A stretch of 64,000 bases of DNA from UBA6022 sp038319685 (GCA_038319685.1 JBBQDN010000003.1:1-64000); one strand, 5' to 3'; shown: positions 17,939-25,922, counted from the first letter of the stretch. The notes: generated by a model from the sequence alone, not told the origin. Translations and numbers: made by a program.

Positions 17939-18091
17939 ATGGGACAACCAAAAAAGCAGAGTAGCCCCCGTAAAACCGGTACTCGCCGTAGCCACCTCGT
18001 GCTAAAACTAGCTCGCCGCGTGAACGGTTCATCACCAGTTAAAGTTCGCACAACAAAACGCGAAACAGGCAAAGTAGTCAAAGCAGTTTAA
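17939..18091 (+). CDS. rpmF: Large ribosomal subunit protein bL32
   Basis: The 50-codon reading frame begins MGQPKKQSSPRKTGTRRSHL, the basic N-terminus typical of bL32, which sits in the large subunit near the exit side. The C-terminal part lacks the four zinc-binding Cys seen in many bL32 proteins, an accepted variant. Start is fixed by AAGGAG about 11 nt upstream. It is the first gene of a run continuing to nusB. The call rests on the N-terminal pattern, size and context. Confidence 0.7.
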   Translation: MGQPKKQSSPRKTGTRRSHLVLKLARRVNGSSPVKVRTTKRETGKVVKAV

Positions 18092-18144
18092 TTGCTTTAG
18101 CTCATTATTCCTTAAAAACAAACTAATATCAGAAAGAACCAACC

Positions 18145-18603
18145 ATGGCCTCTAATCGTCACCTAGGACGAATCGTTGCTTTGCAGACACTGTACGAATA
18201 CGAATTTCGTGTTCAGTCAGAGGATAGCTCAGTCGATGTCGATGAAATACTTCGTCGTGGAATCGAGCGCTACGAGTCAACTCTCGACGACAAATCATTT
18301 GTCGAAGAGTTAGTCAGCGGTGTTATTAAACATCAGGCTGAGCTTGATGCCAAGATTCAGCCGATTGCTCCTGATTGGCCTATCGAGCAGATTGCTCGTG
18401 TTGATCGTTCTATCCTGCGGATTGGACTGTACGAATTACTTTACCAGGCAGATATTGTTCCGCCAAAAGTAGCAATCAACGAAGCAGTAGAGCTCGCCAA
18501 AGCGTTTGGTTCTGATAACTCAAGCAAGTTCATTAACGGTGTCCTCGGCACCGCTTATCGAACGCTTGTTGAGGTAAAACCAGATGCAAGCTCCGAAGTT
18601 TGA
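18145..18603 (+). CDS. nusB: Transcription antitermination factor NusB
   Basis: The 152-aa all-helical protein carries the NusB pattern: RHLGRIVALQTLYEYEF at the start, IAPDWPIEQIARVDRSILRIG in the middle, and PPKVAINEAVELAKAFGSDNSSKFINGVLG near the end. NusB with NusE binds boxA RNA and supports antitermination of rRNA operons. The 3' end overlaps the next gene by 20 nt, so the two are translated from one message. Confidence 0.95.
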   Translation: MASNRHLGRIVALQTLYEYEFRVQSEDSSVDVDEILRRGIERYESTLDDKSFVEELVSGVIKHQAELDAKIQPIAPDWPIEQIARVDRSILRIGLYELLYQADIVPPKVAINEAVELAKAFGSDNSSKFINGVLGTAYRTLVEVKPDASSEV

Positions 18604-19078
18604 TCAATTCAAAAAATACTTTAACCGGAAAAAACCGTCTATTCAAGAGGTCGTACGTGAACCAACAGCCGGTGGTATTGTGTTTCGTCGTGACAAAGAT
18701 AATAGCGTCGAAATCCTGTTGATCCAAGATGCCAAAGACCGCTGGACAATCCCCAAAGGTCACATCGAAGAAGGGGAAAGTGCTCAGCAAACCGCCAAAC
18801 GTGAAATCGGCGAAGAAGCAGGTCTCAAAGACACCGATATCCTTGGGTGGCTCGGTAAAATTCATTTTCGCTATCGTCGAATCGACAAATTAGTCCTAAT
18901 GACAACGCAGATTTACCTGGTTCGTGCCAAAGGCGACACCAACGCTATCCAAAAAGAAGAATGGATGAACGGGATTAAATGGTTTAAATTTCATGATGCG
19001 CTGGACGTGATCGAATACGAAGACATCGGAAAGTTAATGTTACTCGCAATGAAACGTATCAGACAGGAGAATTTATGA
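18584..19078 (+). CDS. Nudix hydrolase in the nusB-rnc operon
   Basis: The 164-aa protein has a complete Nudix box (GHIEEGE, seven residues, REIGEEAGL) at about residues 64-86, after WTIPKGHIEEGE, which resembles Ap4A hydrolase / RppH-like enzymes. It overlaps nusB by 20 nt and its stop overlaps the rnc start (ATGA). That placement between nusB and RNase III suggests a role in RNA 5'-end or dinucleotide metabolism, but this is inference. The N-terminus is a basic extension of about 25 residues. Confidence 0.85.
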   Translation: MQAPKFDQFKKYFNRKKPSIQEVVREPTAGGIVFRRDKDNSVEILLIQDAKDRWTIPKGHIEEGESAQQTAKREIGEEAGLKDTDILGWLGKIHFRYRRIDKLVLMTTQIYLVRAKGDTNAIQKEEWMNGIKWFKFHDALDVIEYEDIGKLMLLAMKRIRQENL

Positions 19079-19815
19079 CAGGTATGCAAGTGACTCCATA
19101 TCAAGATTTTGCCCGTGATGTGCTGGGGTATGAATTCGAACACATTGACTACTTGATTACGGCGCTGACCCACCGTAGTTACGTCAATGAACATAAAAAA
19201 AGCGTTAGTGAACACAACGAACGACTTGAATTCCTTGGTGATGCAGTGCTTGAACTGGTCGTGACTGATTATTTGTTTCGAACATTCGACGAGCAAGAAG
19301 GTATTCTGACCAGTTGGCGGTCGTCACTTGTTCGAACGGAAAGTATTGGTGAAGCAGGCGAAACGCTAGGCTATGAATCGCTTCTGCGCATGAGTCGCGG
19401 CGAAAAAAACGGCAGTACGCGTGCTAGGCAGCAAATCCTTGCCAATGCGTTTGAAGCAGTTATCGGCGCAATATACCTCGAACGTGGCTATGACGACGCG
19501 GCAACGTTTATTCATACCTACATTACCTCGAAATTAGAAACTATTTTAGCATCTGGTAGCTGGCGTGATCCAAAATCGCATCTTCAGGAAGTGTCACAGC
19601 GACTCGACAACCACACGCCGATTTATAAAGTTATTGATGAGGTTGGACCTGATCATGACAAAATATTCACCTTGGGTGCATTTGTTGGCGATACGTTGAT
19701 GGGCAAGGGCACAGGACCAAGTAAGCAGGCAGCTCAGCAGGAAGCCGCTCGGGGGGCACTGAAAACCTACGAAAAGCGCCAGAAACAGATTGACGAGAAG
19801 CCAAAAACAGTGTAG
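19075..19815 (+). CDS. rnc: Ribonuclease III
   Basis: The 246-aa enzyme cleaves double-stranded RNA, including rRNA precursors. The nuclease signature HNERLEFLGDAVLEL is near residue 40, a second acidic site (ANAFEAVIGAIYLERG) near 125, and a C-terminal double-stranded-RNA-binding domain spans about 160-235 (GKGTGPSKQAAQQEAARGAL). Length is typical. It is translationally coupled to the Nudix gene through ATGA. Confidence 0.95.
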   Translation: MTGMQVTPYQDFARDVLGYEFEHIDYLITALTHRSYVNEHKKSVSEHNERLEFLGDAVLELVVTDYLFRTFDEQEGILTSWRSSLVRTESIGEAGETLGYESLLRMSRGEKNGSTRARQQILANAFEAVIGAIYLERGYDDAATFIHTYITSKLETILASGSWRDPKSHLQEVSQRLDNHTPIYKVIDEVGPDHDKIFTLGAFVGDTLMGKGTGPSKQAAQQEAARGALKTYEKRQKQIDEKPKTV

Positions 19816-19870
19816 ACTTGTACAAGAACTTATATAAAGTCTAAATCTAAAACGAAGGAAATTCATTTTT

Positions 19871-20239
19871 ATGCTCGCAATCCGATTGCAACGTGTTGGC
19901 CGCAAAGGCTACCCAGTCTACCGCATCGCGGTTCAAGAGGCTCAGCGCCACCCGTCAAGTGGCCGTGTTGTTGCCTATGTTGGCACATACAACCCCCACA
20001 CCAAAGAATCAAACGTCCAGGTGGCAGAGGCACAAAAGTACCTCGATAACGGCGCACAGCCAACTCCTCGCGTTGTGAAACTTCTTGCTGCGGCCAAGGT
20101 AAAACTACCTGACTGGGTGAAAAAAGCTGACAAAAAAACCAGCACTATTAAAAATGCTGATAAACTTCGCAAAAACCAACCCAAAGAAGAGGTTGTTGCC
20201 CAGGAAGAAGCTCCAGTTACTGAACCAGCAGCTGAATAA
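19871..20239 (+). CDS. rpsP: Small ribosomal subunit protein bS16
   Basis: The 122-aa protein begins MLAIRLQRVGRKGYPVYRI, the bS16 signature; VVAYVGTYNP follows. The core ends near residue 80. A charged tail rich in Lys, Glu and Pro extends it beyond the usual 80-90 residues. It is followed by a strong terminator at 20258-20285. The site AACGAAGGAAATT provides the ribosome binding. Confidence 0.95.
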   Translation: MLAIRLQRVGRKGYPVYRIAVQEAQRHPSSGRVVAYVGTYNPHTKESNVQVAEAQKYLDNGAQPTPRVVKLLAAAKVKLPDWVKKADKKTSTIKNADKLRKNQPKEEVVAQEEAPVTEPAAE

Positions 20240-20257
20240 ATTTCGTTTCCTATCTAG

Positions 20258-20285
20258 ATGCCCGCTACTATAGCGGGCATTTTTC
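20258..20285 (+). terminator. Intrinsic terminator after rpsP
   Basis: ATGCCCGCT and AGCGGGCAT pair perfectly around five bases, followed by TTTTT. Confidence 0.9.
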
Positions 20286-20346
20286 GTGTTACAATAGCAT
20301 TACGATAGTATGTAGAGAGACCAAAATGGCAATGGAGGGCACCGAA

Positions 20347-20739
20347 ATGTCAACAATAGACCAACAATTCATAGAATATATCGTAAAATCACTCGTCGGG
20401 CACCCCGATGATGTCGTTGTCGAGCGTGTTATTGATGAAAAAGGCGTGTTACTATCGCTGACGGTCAATCCCGAAGATTTAGGTCGTGTTATTGGTAAAC
20501 GTGGCGTCACCGCGCAAAGTTTACGGACATTACTGCGGGCACTCGGAACTAAAAATGATGCTCGCTATAACCTCAAAATCGTCAACAATGACGACGACCG
20601 TGAAAACTATTCTCACTCATCTGATAGCTACGAAACCGACCCTGTGAAAAACTTTTCAGATGAGCCTGTGGATAACGAATCTAATCTGGCAAAAAACACT
20701 CGAAAAGAACTTGCAGAACTAGATGATTTAGATATATAA
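20347..20739 (+). CDS. khpA: KH-domain RNA-binding protein KhpA-like
   Basis: The 130-aa protein has a single KH domain in the first 80 residues with the GxxG loop inside PEDLGRVIGKRGVTAQSL. A disordered acidic tail rich in Asp, Asn and Ser follows and is longer than in usual KhpA (about 80 aa). KhpA binds RNA and often lies beside rpsP and trmD, as here. The start at 20347 follows a GGAGGGC site. The upstream in-frame ATG at 20326 would overlap that site. Confidence 0.85.
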   Translation: MSTIDQQFIEYIVKSLVGHPDDVVVERVIDEKGVLLSLTVNPEDLGRVIGKRGVTAQSLRTLLRALGTKNDARYNLKIVNNDDDRENYSHSSDSYETDPVKNFSDEPVDNESNLAKNTRKELAELDDLDI

Positions 20740-20825
20740 TCATAACAAGTTCGAAGAACACTTGAACTGCGAGAAATTTAGCTCATGCGAGCAACATACA
20801 TATTTGTTGAGAGCTTTATATGTGT

Positions 20826-20864
20826 CACGAAACACCCGTCTTTTTAGGCGGGTTTCGTGATTTT
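20826..20864 (+). terminator. Hairpin terminator after khpA
   Basis: CACGAAAC and GTTTCGTG enclose CCCG / CGGG with a T-rich loop, followed by ATTTT. A second hairpin with arms CGCAACCAAG / CTTGGTTGCG follows at 20885-20924. Confidence 0.65.
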
Positions 20865-20924
20865 AGAAATAGTGAGAGTGTTATCGCAACCAAGTCATTC
20901 AAATCGTTGAATAGCTTGGTTGCG

Positions 20925-20936
20925 AACAGAGGAGAA
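20925..20936. repeat. Inverted repeat arm of cassette B, 3' side
   Basis: AACAGAGGAGAA here is the exact reverse complement of 21084-21095. The latter contains the ribosome-binding GAGGAG of the 36-aa cassette B gene, so the 3' end of that message can pair with its own ribosome site. Confidence 0.75.
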
Positions 20937-20968
20937 ATGACTCTGGTCGCACGTCTCAAACGAGACGG

Positions 20969-21079
20969 TTACCGGAAAAGCACATCATCCATGCCGGGGT
21001 GACGGGCCTTGCGGCCGGCCCAGATGATGGGTGTGCCGAAAGCGATCGCCCCAAGGGCGATGATTGCAGCGATCAACAT
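20969..21079 (-). CDS. 36-aa membrane microprotein, cassette B
   Basis: The predicted peptide is one hydrophobic helix (MLIAAIIALGAIAFGTPIIW) followed by a basic linker (AGRKARHP) and a short acidic end. A GAGGAG site is 6 nt before the ATG. A near-consensus promoter lies about 95 bp upstream (21174-21202). A CGTCTC / GAGACG hairpin follows the stop. Such size and shape resemble small membrane toxins of type I systems, but also small membrane regulators; no family is identifiable. It was too short for routine gene calling. Confidence 0.6.
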   Translation of the reverse strand: MLIAAIIALGAIAFGTPIIWAGRKARHPGMDDVLFR

Positions 21080-21173
21080 TGCATTCTCCTCTGTTGTGAA
21101 CAGCTTGTGACTGGAATGGTCACGTCGGGCTGAGCGCGCCTGCTCAGCTGTATAGCGAGTAAAACGTAATATC

Positions 21174-21202
21174 ATTGTATCACAAATAAGCATAAGTGTC
21201 AA
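21174..21202 (-). promoter_or_regulatory. Sigma-70 promoter of cassette B
   Basis: Minus strand TTGACA (21202-21197), 17-bp spacer, TACAAT (21179-21174). The leader includes two small hairpins, GCTGAG / CTCAGC and GTGAC / GTCAC. Confidence 0.8.
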
Positions 21203-21313
21203 TGTCTGATATACAGTTCAATAGTCACAGCTATCGAAATAATTCAATAATTCTGGCTATTGCCCGAGCTTCCACCCCGGACGATAGCGTAAAGCTCTCT
21301 CAGGATGCCGCGC

Positions 21314-21553
21314 TCAGGCGGCGGGCTTGGGAATACTTGGATGGGACGACCGAGCCACCTCTTTTCTGCGTTGCAGAATTTTGGTGACGTACTTCAGTAG
21401 CATGAGGATCAGGGCTGCGAGAATGACAGCATCCATGATCGCAAATGCATCTTCGCCCTGTAGTACGCTGATCACCACAAATATTGCGGCGAATGCTACC
21501 AATAACATTAGTAGCATGCACATCTTTACATCCGACCTATGAGTCTTTTCCAC
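21314..21553 (-). CDS. Small two-helix membrane protein, cassette C (79 aa)
   Basis: Two hydrophobic segments lie at about residues 11-31 and 38-57, then a basic Pro/Ser-rich tail. No family is recognised. GTG at 21553 is the start because AAGGAG sits 5 nt upstream. The leader contains a GTCAC / GTGAC hairpin; a GAGCTT / AAGCTC stem lies downstream of the gene (near 21262-21298). The promoter overlaps the upstream region of trmD on the other strand. Same design as cassettes A and B. Confidence 0.6.
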   Translation of the reverse strand: MEKTHRSDVKMCMLLMLLVAFAAIFVVISVLQGEDAFAIMDAVILAALILMLLKYVTKILQRRKEVARSSHPSIPKPAA

Positions 21554-21619
21554 AGTATCTCCTTGGCTTCGGTCACTTTCGTGACGGCGATCAACAACGA
21601 TACGTCGATGATTAACTAC

Positions 21620-21648
21620 ATTATAGTATAACTAGTATAAAGTGTCAA
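21620..21648 (-). promoter_or_regulatory. Sigma-70 promoter of cassette C
   Basis: Minus strand TTGACA (21648-21643), 17-bp spacer, TATAAT (21625-21620). It shares TTGACACTT with the cassette B promoter and is divergent from the trmD -10 (21656-21661), 7 bp away. Confidence 0.8.
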
Positions 21649-21668
21649 TATACAGTACAATATAACAG

Positions 21669-22322
21669 ATGAGAAAGTTCCAAGTTATTACACTGTTCCC
21701 GGAAATGTTTGACGGTGTGCTGAATAATTCGATGATGTGGAAAGCCCAGGACAAGAATGCGGCTGAGTTTGCGATGATTAATTTACGTGAATTTGGGCTT
21801 GGTCCACGACGAACAGTTGACGATACGCCGTATGGGGGTGGTGACGGCATGTTACTTAAACCCGAACCATTATTTGCTGCCGTCGAAGCAGCCAAGCAAA
21901 ACGATTCAACAGCAAAAGTGCTCCTGATGACGCCACGTGGACAGCGCTGGAAGCAGTCACTCGCCCAGGAGTATGCAGATCAGGATAACGGCTATATTTT
22001 CATCTGTGGGCGCTACGAGGGCTATGACGAGCGAATTATGAGCCTGGTTGACGAATCAGTCAGTGTGGGTGATTATGTGCTGACCGGTGGGGAATTGCCG
22101 GCTATGACGATTATCGACAGCATTGTTCGATTAATCCCTGGCGTGTTAGGTGGTGAAAACAGTGCGGCGATTGAAAGCTTTAGTGATGGTGAAACATTGG
22201 AATTCCCACAATACACCCGTCCGGAAGAGTTTAATGGGATGAAAGTCCCTGACGTACTACTAAGCGGTAATCATGCGCTGATTGCGCAGTGGCGAGCGGA
22301 TAATTCGTTCAAAGCAGAATAA
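21669..22322 (+). CDS. trmD: tRNA (guanine-37-N1)-methyltransferase
   Basis: The 217-aa SPOUT-fold enzyme methylates G37 next to the anticodon of several tRNAs, preventing frameshifts. Signatures: ITLFPEMFDGVL at the start, DDTPYGGGDGMLLKPEP, CGRYEGYDERI, and SVGDYVLTGGELPAM forming the S-adenosylmethionine knot. The family is usually 240-260 aa, so this is compact at the C-terminus. TACAAT at 21656-21661 lies 7 nt before the ATG, suggesting a leaderless transcript. The two-copy structured element follows directly. Confidence 0.95.
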   Translation: MRKFQVITLFPEMFDGVLNNSMMWKAQDKNAAEFAMINLREFGLGPRRTVDDTPYGGGDGMLLKPEPLFAAVEAAKQNDSTAKVLLMTPRGQRWKQSLAQEYADQDNGYIFICGRYEGYDERIMSLVDESVSVGDYVLTGGELPAMTIIDSIVRLIPGVLGGENSAAIESFSDGETLEFPQYTRPEEFNGMKVPDVLLSGNHALIAQWRADNSFKAE

Positions 22323-22349
22323 ACTATTTTCAACACAACCAATCCCTCC

Positions 22350-22806
22350 AGTATGTCTTTCTCTGACCCCACTCTATGGGTGGCCGTAGGCCATCCCATG
22401 GCGTTTGGCCGAACACCTGTAAACAGGTGTCGCATGGCCGTCGAAAGACATACTGAAGCAATTGGCTTGCGTATCCTGTGAGATTTGGGGTCTGGAGAGG
22501 CTAGACCTACTTGTTACTGGAATCACCAAACAATGCTATTTTTTGATAGTCTACGGCTAGCGCGGTAAGCCTGGTCATCTGCAGCGACCCGAGGACTCAC
22601 GGTTAAAAAGACTAGAATAGTTCGCGAGGACGTGTCCATGACAAATAACTAAAGAAACCGTCATGGACCGATCCCTGAAAGGGTCGTTCCGCAGCGCCCG
22701 AATAAACTTGTTGGTGATTCGTGGCGACGGGAAGCAACCCCAGGAGTCTTTGCTTCTTTCGTCGGTACGAAAGAAGCCGTTTTGTTACTTTGAGGGATCA
22801 AAGTAA
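22350..22806. repeat. Two-copy structured element, copy 1
   Basis: No gene is present between trmD and 23055; this element fills most of the gap. Domain 1 (22350-22454) is closed by a perfect 12-bp stem and holds GGGTGGCC / GGCCATCCC and ACACCTGT / ACAGGTGT hairpins. A core at 22569-22700 is about 90% identical to 50084-50216 by eye. The 3' part has a 10-bp hairpin (22752-22777) and a TTACTTT / AAAGTAA hairpin (22785-22806). Copy 2 keeps the same stems with other bases. It could be a non-coding RNA or a structured mobile repeat; strand is undecided. Confidence 0.75.
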
Positions 22807-22842
22807 GGATTAGTTAGTATTAAAAAATAATTACCTTAAATT

Positions 22843-22870
22843 AAAAACACCCCAACTAAGAGGTGTTTTT
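22843..22870. terminator. Intrinsic terminator after copy 1
   Basis: AAAAACACC and GGTGTTTTT pair perfectly around ten bases, with T-runs usable on both strands. Confidence 0.75.
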
Positions 22871-23054
22871 AAGGTTGTGGTGTTGTATCGTAGTGCGAGC
22901 AGTCACAACATAGTGTTTTTTTGTTGGAGTTTTATGTTTGTTTTTGTAACTTTCGCTGGTCATTACTGTACAGGGTTCCTCCTAAAAGCACAAGTACAAT
23001 ATTAAAAACAACAACAATCTGGCACACTGTGTTTGGGTGGCGTATACTACAGAC

Positions 23055-23534
23055 ATGAGCTTTTTTGTCCAAGTGACACCAGGTGTCCAGCCAAAATCAG
23101 ATAACGTACGGATCGTGGCTATTATATTTGCGGTTATTTTAGTGATCATGGTGGTGGCACAGTTATTTACATTTGAAGATTTCCCAGCCCTTATTGCCGA
23201 TTATTTACTTCCGACAGGAACCAGGCTTGCACCTATGCTGGCAGCGATCATCGTGTCCGTTGAAGTATTAGCACTTCCATTCCTGCTGGGGATGGCGGTC
23301 AGTCCGCTGATGCGTTGGCTAAGTATGGTGTGCGGATGGGTTGCGGTGGCAATTTGGATAAAAATAAGTCTATGGCTGGTTATTACGATGAATGTTGCAA
23401 CAAATGCCGGCATTCTCGGGGCGACAATCAAAGTGCCTATCGGATGGTGGACAGTACTATTTAGCTTACTACTTGGTGGCCTAGCGATATGGTCTAGCAG
23501 GGGCCTGTGGCCACGTGTACCCAGGGCGAAATAG
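23055..23534 (+). CDS. Four-helix membrane protein, DoxX/MauE-like
   Basis: The 159-aa protein has about four membrane segments and short loops. The arrangement and the PTGTRLAPMLAAIIVSVEV segment are reminiscent of DoxX/MauE-type small membrane proteins, but no diagnostic motif is seen, so this is tentative. TATACT at 23043-23048 stands 6 nt before the ATG at 23055, making this the start in preference to the open frame from 23037. Confidence 0.5.
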   Translation: MSFFVQVTPGVQPKSDNVRIVAIIFAVILVIMVVAQLFTFEDFPALIADYLLPTGTRLAPMLAAIIVSVEVLALPFLLGMAVSPLMRWLSMVCGWVAVAIWIKISLWLVITMNVATNAGILGATIKVPIGWWTVLFSLLLGGLAIWSSRGLWPRVPRAK

Positions 23535-23590
23535 TTGCGAACGTCCCCTAGTAAGCGTATGATGAGAATAACTTTAATAAAGGGAGCAAA

Positions 23591-24112
23591 ATGGAATCAC
23601 TACATAAACTAGAGACAACAGTTGCCGGTTGGCTTAAGGCCGTGCCACACTTACCGGTCAATGTACAGAAGTGGATTGCCGAAAATATGTGGTGGATTAC
23701 GATCGTCGGGGTTGCTTTTGGGGCGTTTGGCATCATTACCGTTTTTGGTACAATTGCGGTTTTGGGTGCTTTTGGGGCAGCGTATGCCGGGGCAATTGTC
23801 GGTGCAGCGCTGACGGGTGCCATACTTGTAGCAGCATTTATAACAATGCTTAGCCTAATCGTCACAGTCGTCCTCGAAGCACTCGCAATCAAACCTCTCA
23901 AGGCATTTCAAAAACGCGGGTGGGACCTGTTGTTCCTGAGCGTCGTGGTGACGTTTGGATTTAGTGCTGTCTCATCGTTACTAGGTGGCGATGTGTTCGG
24001 TCTTATTCGGAGCGTGCTGATTGCTGGCGTGTCGAGCTATTTCCTAACAGAAATCTCGAGCTATTTCAAACCTGCTGTCAAAGTAGTATCTGCGCCAGTC
24101 GTTAAAAAATAA
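23591..24112 (+). CDS. Hypothetical membrane protein, 173 aa
   Basis: An amphipathic N-terminus of about 30 residues is followed by three to four membrane helices rich in Gly and Ala (IVGVAFGAFGIITVFGTIAV) and a basic C-terminal tail. I recognise no characterised family. An AAAGGGAGC site precedes the ATG at 23591. It ends at a bidirectional terminator shared with the ABC transporter on the other strand. Confidence 0.6.
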   Translation: MESLHKLETTVAGWLKAVPHLPVNVQKWIAENMWWITIVGVAFGAFGIITVFGTIAVLGAFGAAYAGAIVGAALTGAILVAAFITMLSLIVTVVLEALAIKPLKAFQKRGWDLLFLSVVVTFGFSAVSSLLGGDVFGLIRSVLIAGVSSYFLTEISSYFKPAVKVVSAPVVKK

Positions 24113-24126
24113 GATTACGATAGAGT

Positions 24127-24155
24127 AAAAAGACCGGATCATGCCCGGTCTTTTT
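24127..24155. terminator. Bidirectional terminator
   Basis: AAAAAGACCGG and CCGGTCTTTTT pair with a seven-base loop; it lies between convergent genes. Confidence 0.9.
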
Positions 24156-24162
24156 GTTTGTA

Positions 24163-24972
24163 TTAGTTCGATGTCTTGTTGCGGAATAGCCAGGTCGCAA
24201 TTGGAACAGCTATGATTAACATCCCTAGGCACCAAGCAACAGCAAGCCAACCATGATTACCGATTGGCGTCCCGAGCATCAGTGCGCGAACTGCTTCGAT
24301 AATTTGAGTAATTGGCTGATTTGTGGCAAAAAACTCAAGGTATGACGGCATACCGGCAGTTGGGACGAACGCACTACTTGCAAAGGTAAGCGGAAAAATG
24401 ATAATGAACGTTAGCCATTGTACCGCTTCGACACTTTTTGCGACGACCCCCATGATGGCCATTAACCACGAAAACGCTAGAGTAAATAGCATAATAATAC
24501 CAGCAATCATCAGCCAGTCAGTAAAACTTGCACTGGACCTGAACCCGATAAGTAGTCCAACGGCAATCATGACGATCGTCGACAGACCGTTACGGAGTAG
24601 GTCGGAAATAATATGGCCGTTTAGCACTGCAGCTGTTGACATTGGCAAGGAACGAAAACGGTCAACAATGCCTTTTTGCAGGTCGTTACAGATTGCAATT
24701 GCGGTCGTTGTTGAACCGAATGCGACTGTCTGGACGATAATACCTGCCATCAGAAAATCAAGATAGCCAACGCCTTTTGGAAGTGCATTCGATATTGCTC
24801 CACCAAAAACAGCCGCAAATAGAACCAAGAACATGATCGGTTGGAAAAACGTTCCGAGTAGTTGATCCATATTACGCAGAATGTGCGTACTGCTACGTTT
24901 GATCATAATGAGCGAATCATTGATCGCCATAACTACTTTTGGCTTGGTTTCAAACTCAAGTTGCACTGACAT
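24163..24972 (-). CDS. ABC-2 type transporter permease, DrrB-like
   Basis: The 269-aa membrane protein has about six helices and the ABC-2 permease pattern (FQPIMFLVLFAAVFGGAI, DFLMAGIIVQTVAFGSTTT, FPLTFASSAFVPTAGMPSYL). It forms the membrane part of an exporter with the ATPase encoded just upstream, as in daunorubicin resistance DrrAB. Its ATG overlaps the ATPase stop codon (TAATG), so the two are coupled. The exported compound is unknown. Confidence 0.9.
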   Translation of the reverse strand: MSVQLEFETKPKVVMAINDSLIMIKRSSTHILRNMDQLLGTFFQPIMFLVLFAAVFGGAISNALPKGVGYLDFLMAGIIVQTVAFGSTTTAIAICNDLQKGIVDRFRSLPMSTAAVLNGHIISDLLRNGLSTIVMIAVGLLIGFRSSASFTDWLMIAGIIMLFTLAFSWLMAIMGVVAKSVEAVQWLTFIIIFPLTFASSAFVPTAGMPSYLEFFATNQPITQIIEAVRALMLGTPIGNHGWLAVAWCLGMLIIAVPIATWLFRNKTSN

Positions 24973-25922
24973 TATTTTGTCTCCTTCTTCTGTTTACCGG
25001 TGAGTGACAAAAACACGTCATCAAGGGTTGGTTTGTGAATTTGTAGGTTTGAAATAGTGATAGTATGGTTGGCGAGTGTATCGAGTGTTCGACGGACATC
25101 TTTGTTGGTGTCTTGGATAACAACTGTGGCTGAATTTTCAGATTCGTTCGTGTCGACGATAGTTTTGCCTAGGATTTTCATTGCTTTTGCAAGCGTCAAA
25201 CTGTCTTTAAATGTAATTTCTAAACGATCTTTGCCGATCTTGCTTTTTAGTTCCGAACTTGTGCCTTCGGCGATGACTTTACCACCGTCGATGACGACGA
25301 TACGGTCGGCCAGTTGATCGGCTTCTTCGAGGTACTGTGTTGTTAGTAGGATTGTCGTACCACTGGATAGTAGTTTTTTGATGATGTCCCACATGGCTAG
25401 TCGTGAGCGGGGATCAAGTCCGGTAGTTGGCTCGTCTAAAAATATCACCGGTGGTGCTGCAATCAAACTGACAGCCAGGTCGAGTCGGCGGCGCATGCCG
25501 CCAGAGTATGTTTTGGCGGGGCGCTCGGCGGCTTTGACCAGGTCAAATTCTTCGAGCAGTTCCTGGGCGCGTGCTTTGGCGCTGGCGGGAGTTAGTCGAT
25601 ATAATCGACCAACCATGACTAAGTTTTCGCGTCCGGTCAACAGTTCATCGACAGCGGCTGATTGACCAGTCAGGCCAATAACACCTCTGACTTTGTCGGC
25701 ATCAGTTTTGACATCATGACCTTCGACAATTGCGCTCCCACTGTCGAATTTTAGGAGTGTACTGAGTATCCGGACAGTTGTTGTTTTGCCGGCACCATTC
25801 GGGCCCAGTAGCGCGAGCATCGTTCCACGTTTTACTTTGAGGTCGATACCTTTTAGTACCTTGTTGTTGCCGTATGACTTAGTCAGGCCTTTTATTTGAA
25901 TAACGTAGTCGTTTTTTGGCAT
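24972..25922 (-). CDS. ABC transporter ATP-binding protein, DrrA-like
   Basis: The 316-aa ATPase has Walker A GPNGAGKTTT (near residue 40), the signature YSGGMRRRLDLA (near 140), Walker B VIFLDEPTTGLDPR and the switch His in TTQYLEEAD. A C-terminal domain of about 85 residues matches the DrrA-type extension. It powers the permease encoded next. The start has an AAGGAAA site. The pair is alone on the minus strand, so it was probably acquired or moved as a unit. Confidence 0.93.
   Translation of the reverse strand: MPKNDYVIQIKGLTKSYGNNKVLKGIDLKVKRGTMLALLGPNGAGKTTTVRILSTLLKFDSGSAIVEGHDVKTDADKVRGVIGLTGQSAAVDELLTGRENLVMVGRLYRLTPASAKARAQELLEEFDLVKAAERPAKTYSGGMRRRLDLAVSLIAAPPVIFLDEPTTGLDPRSRLAMWDIIKKLLSSGTTILLTTQYLEEADQLADRIVVIDGGKVIAEGTSSELKSKIGKDRLEITFKDSLTLAKAMKILGKTIVDTNESENSATVVIQDTNKDVRRTLDTLANHTITISNLQIHKPTLDDVFLSLTGKQKKETK

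Noticed and set aside
24323..24766. Plus-strand frame of 147 codons opposite the ABC permease
   Set aside because: Antisense to a well-recognised permease, with no start signals and no recognisable protein.
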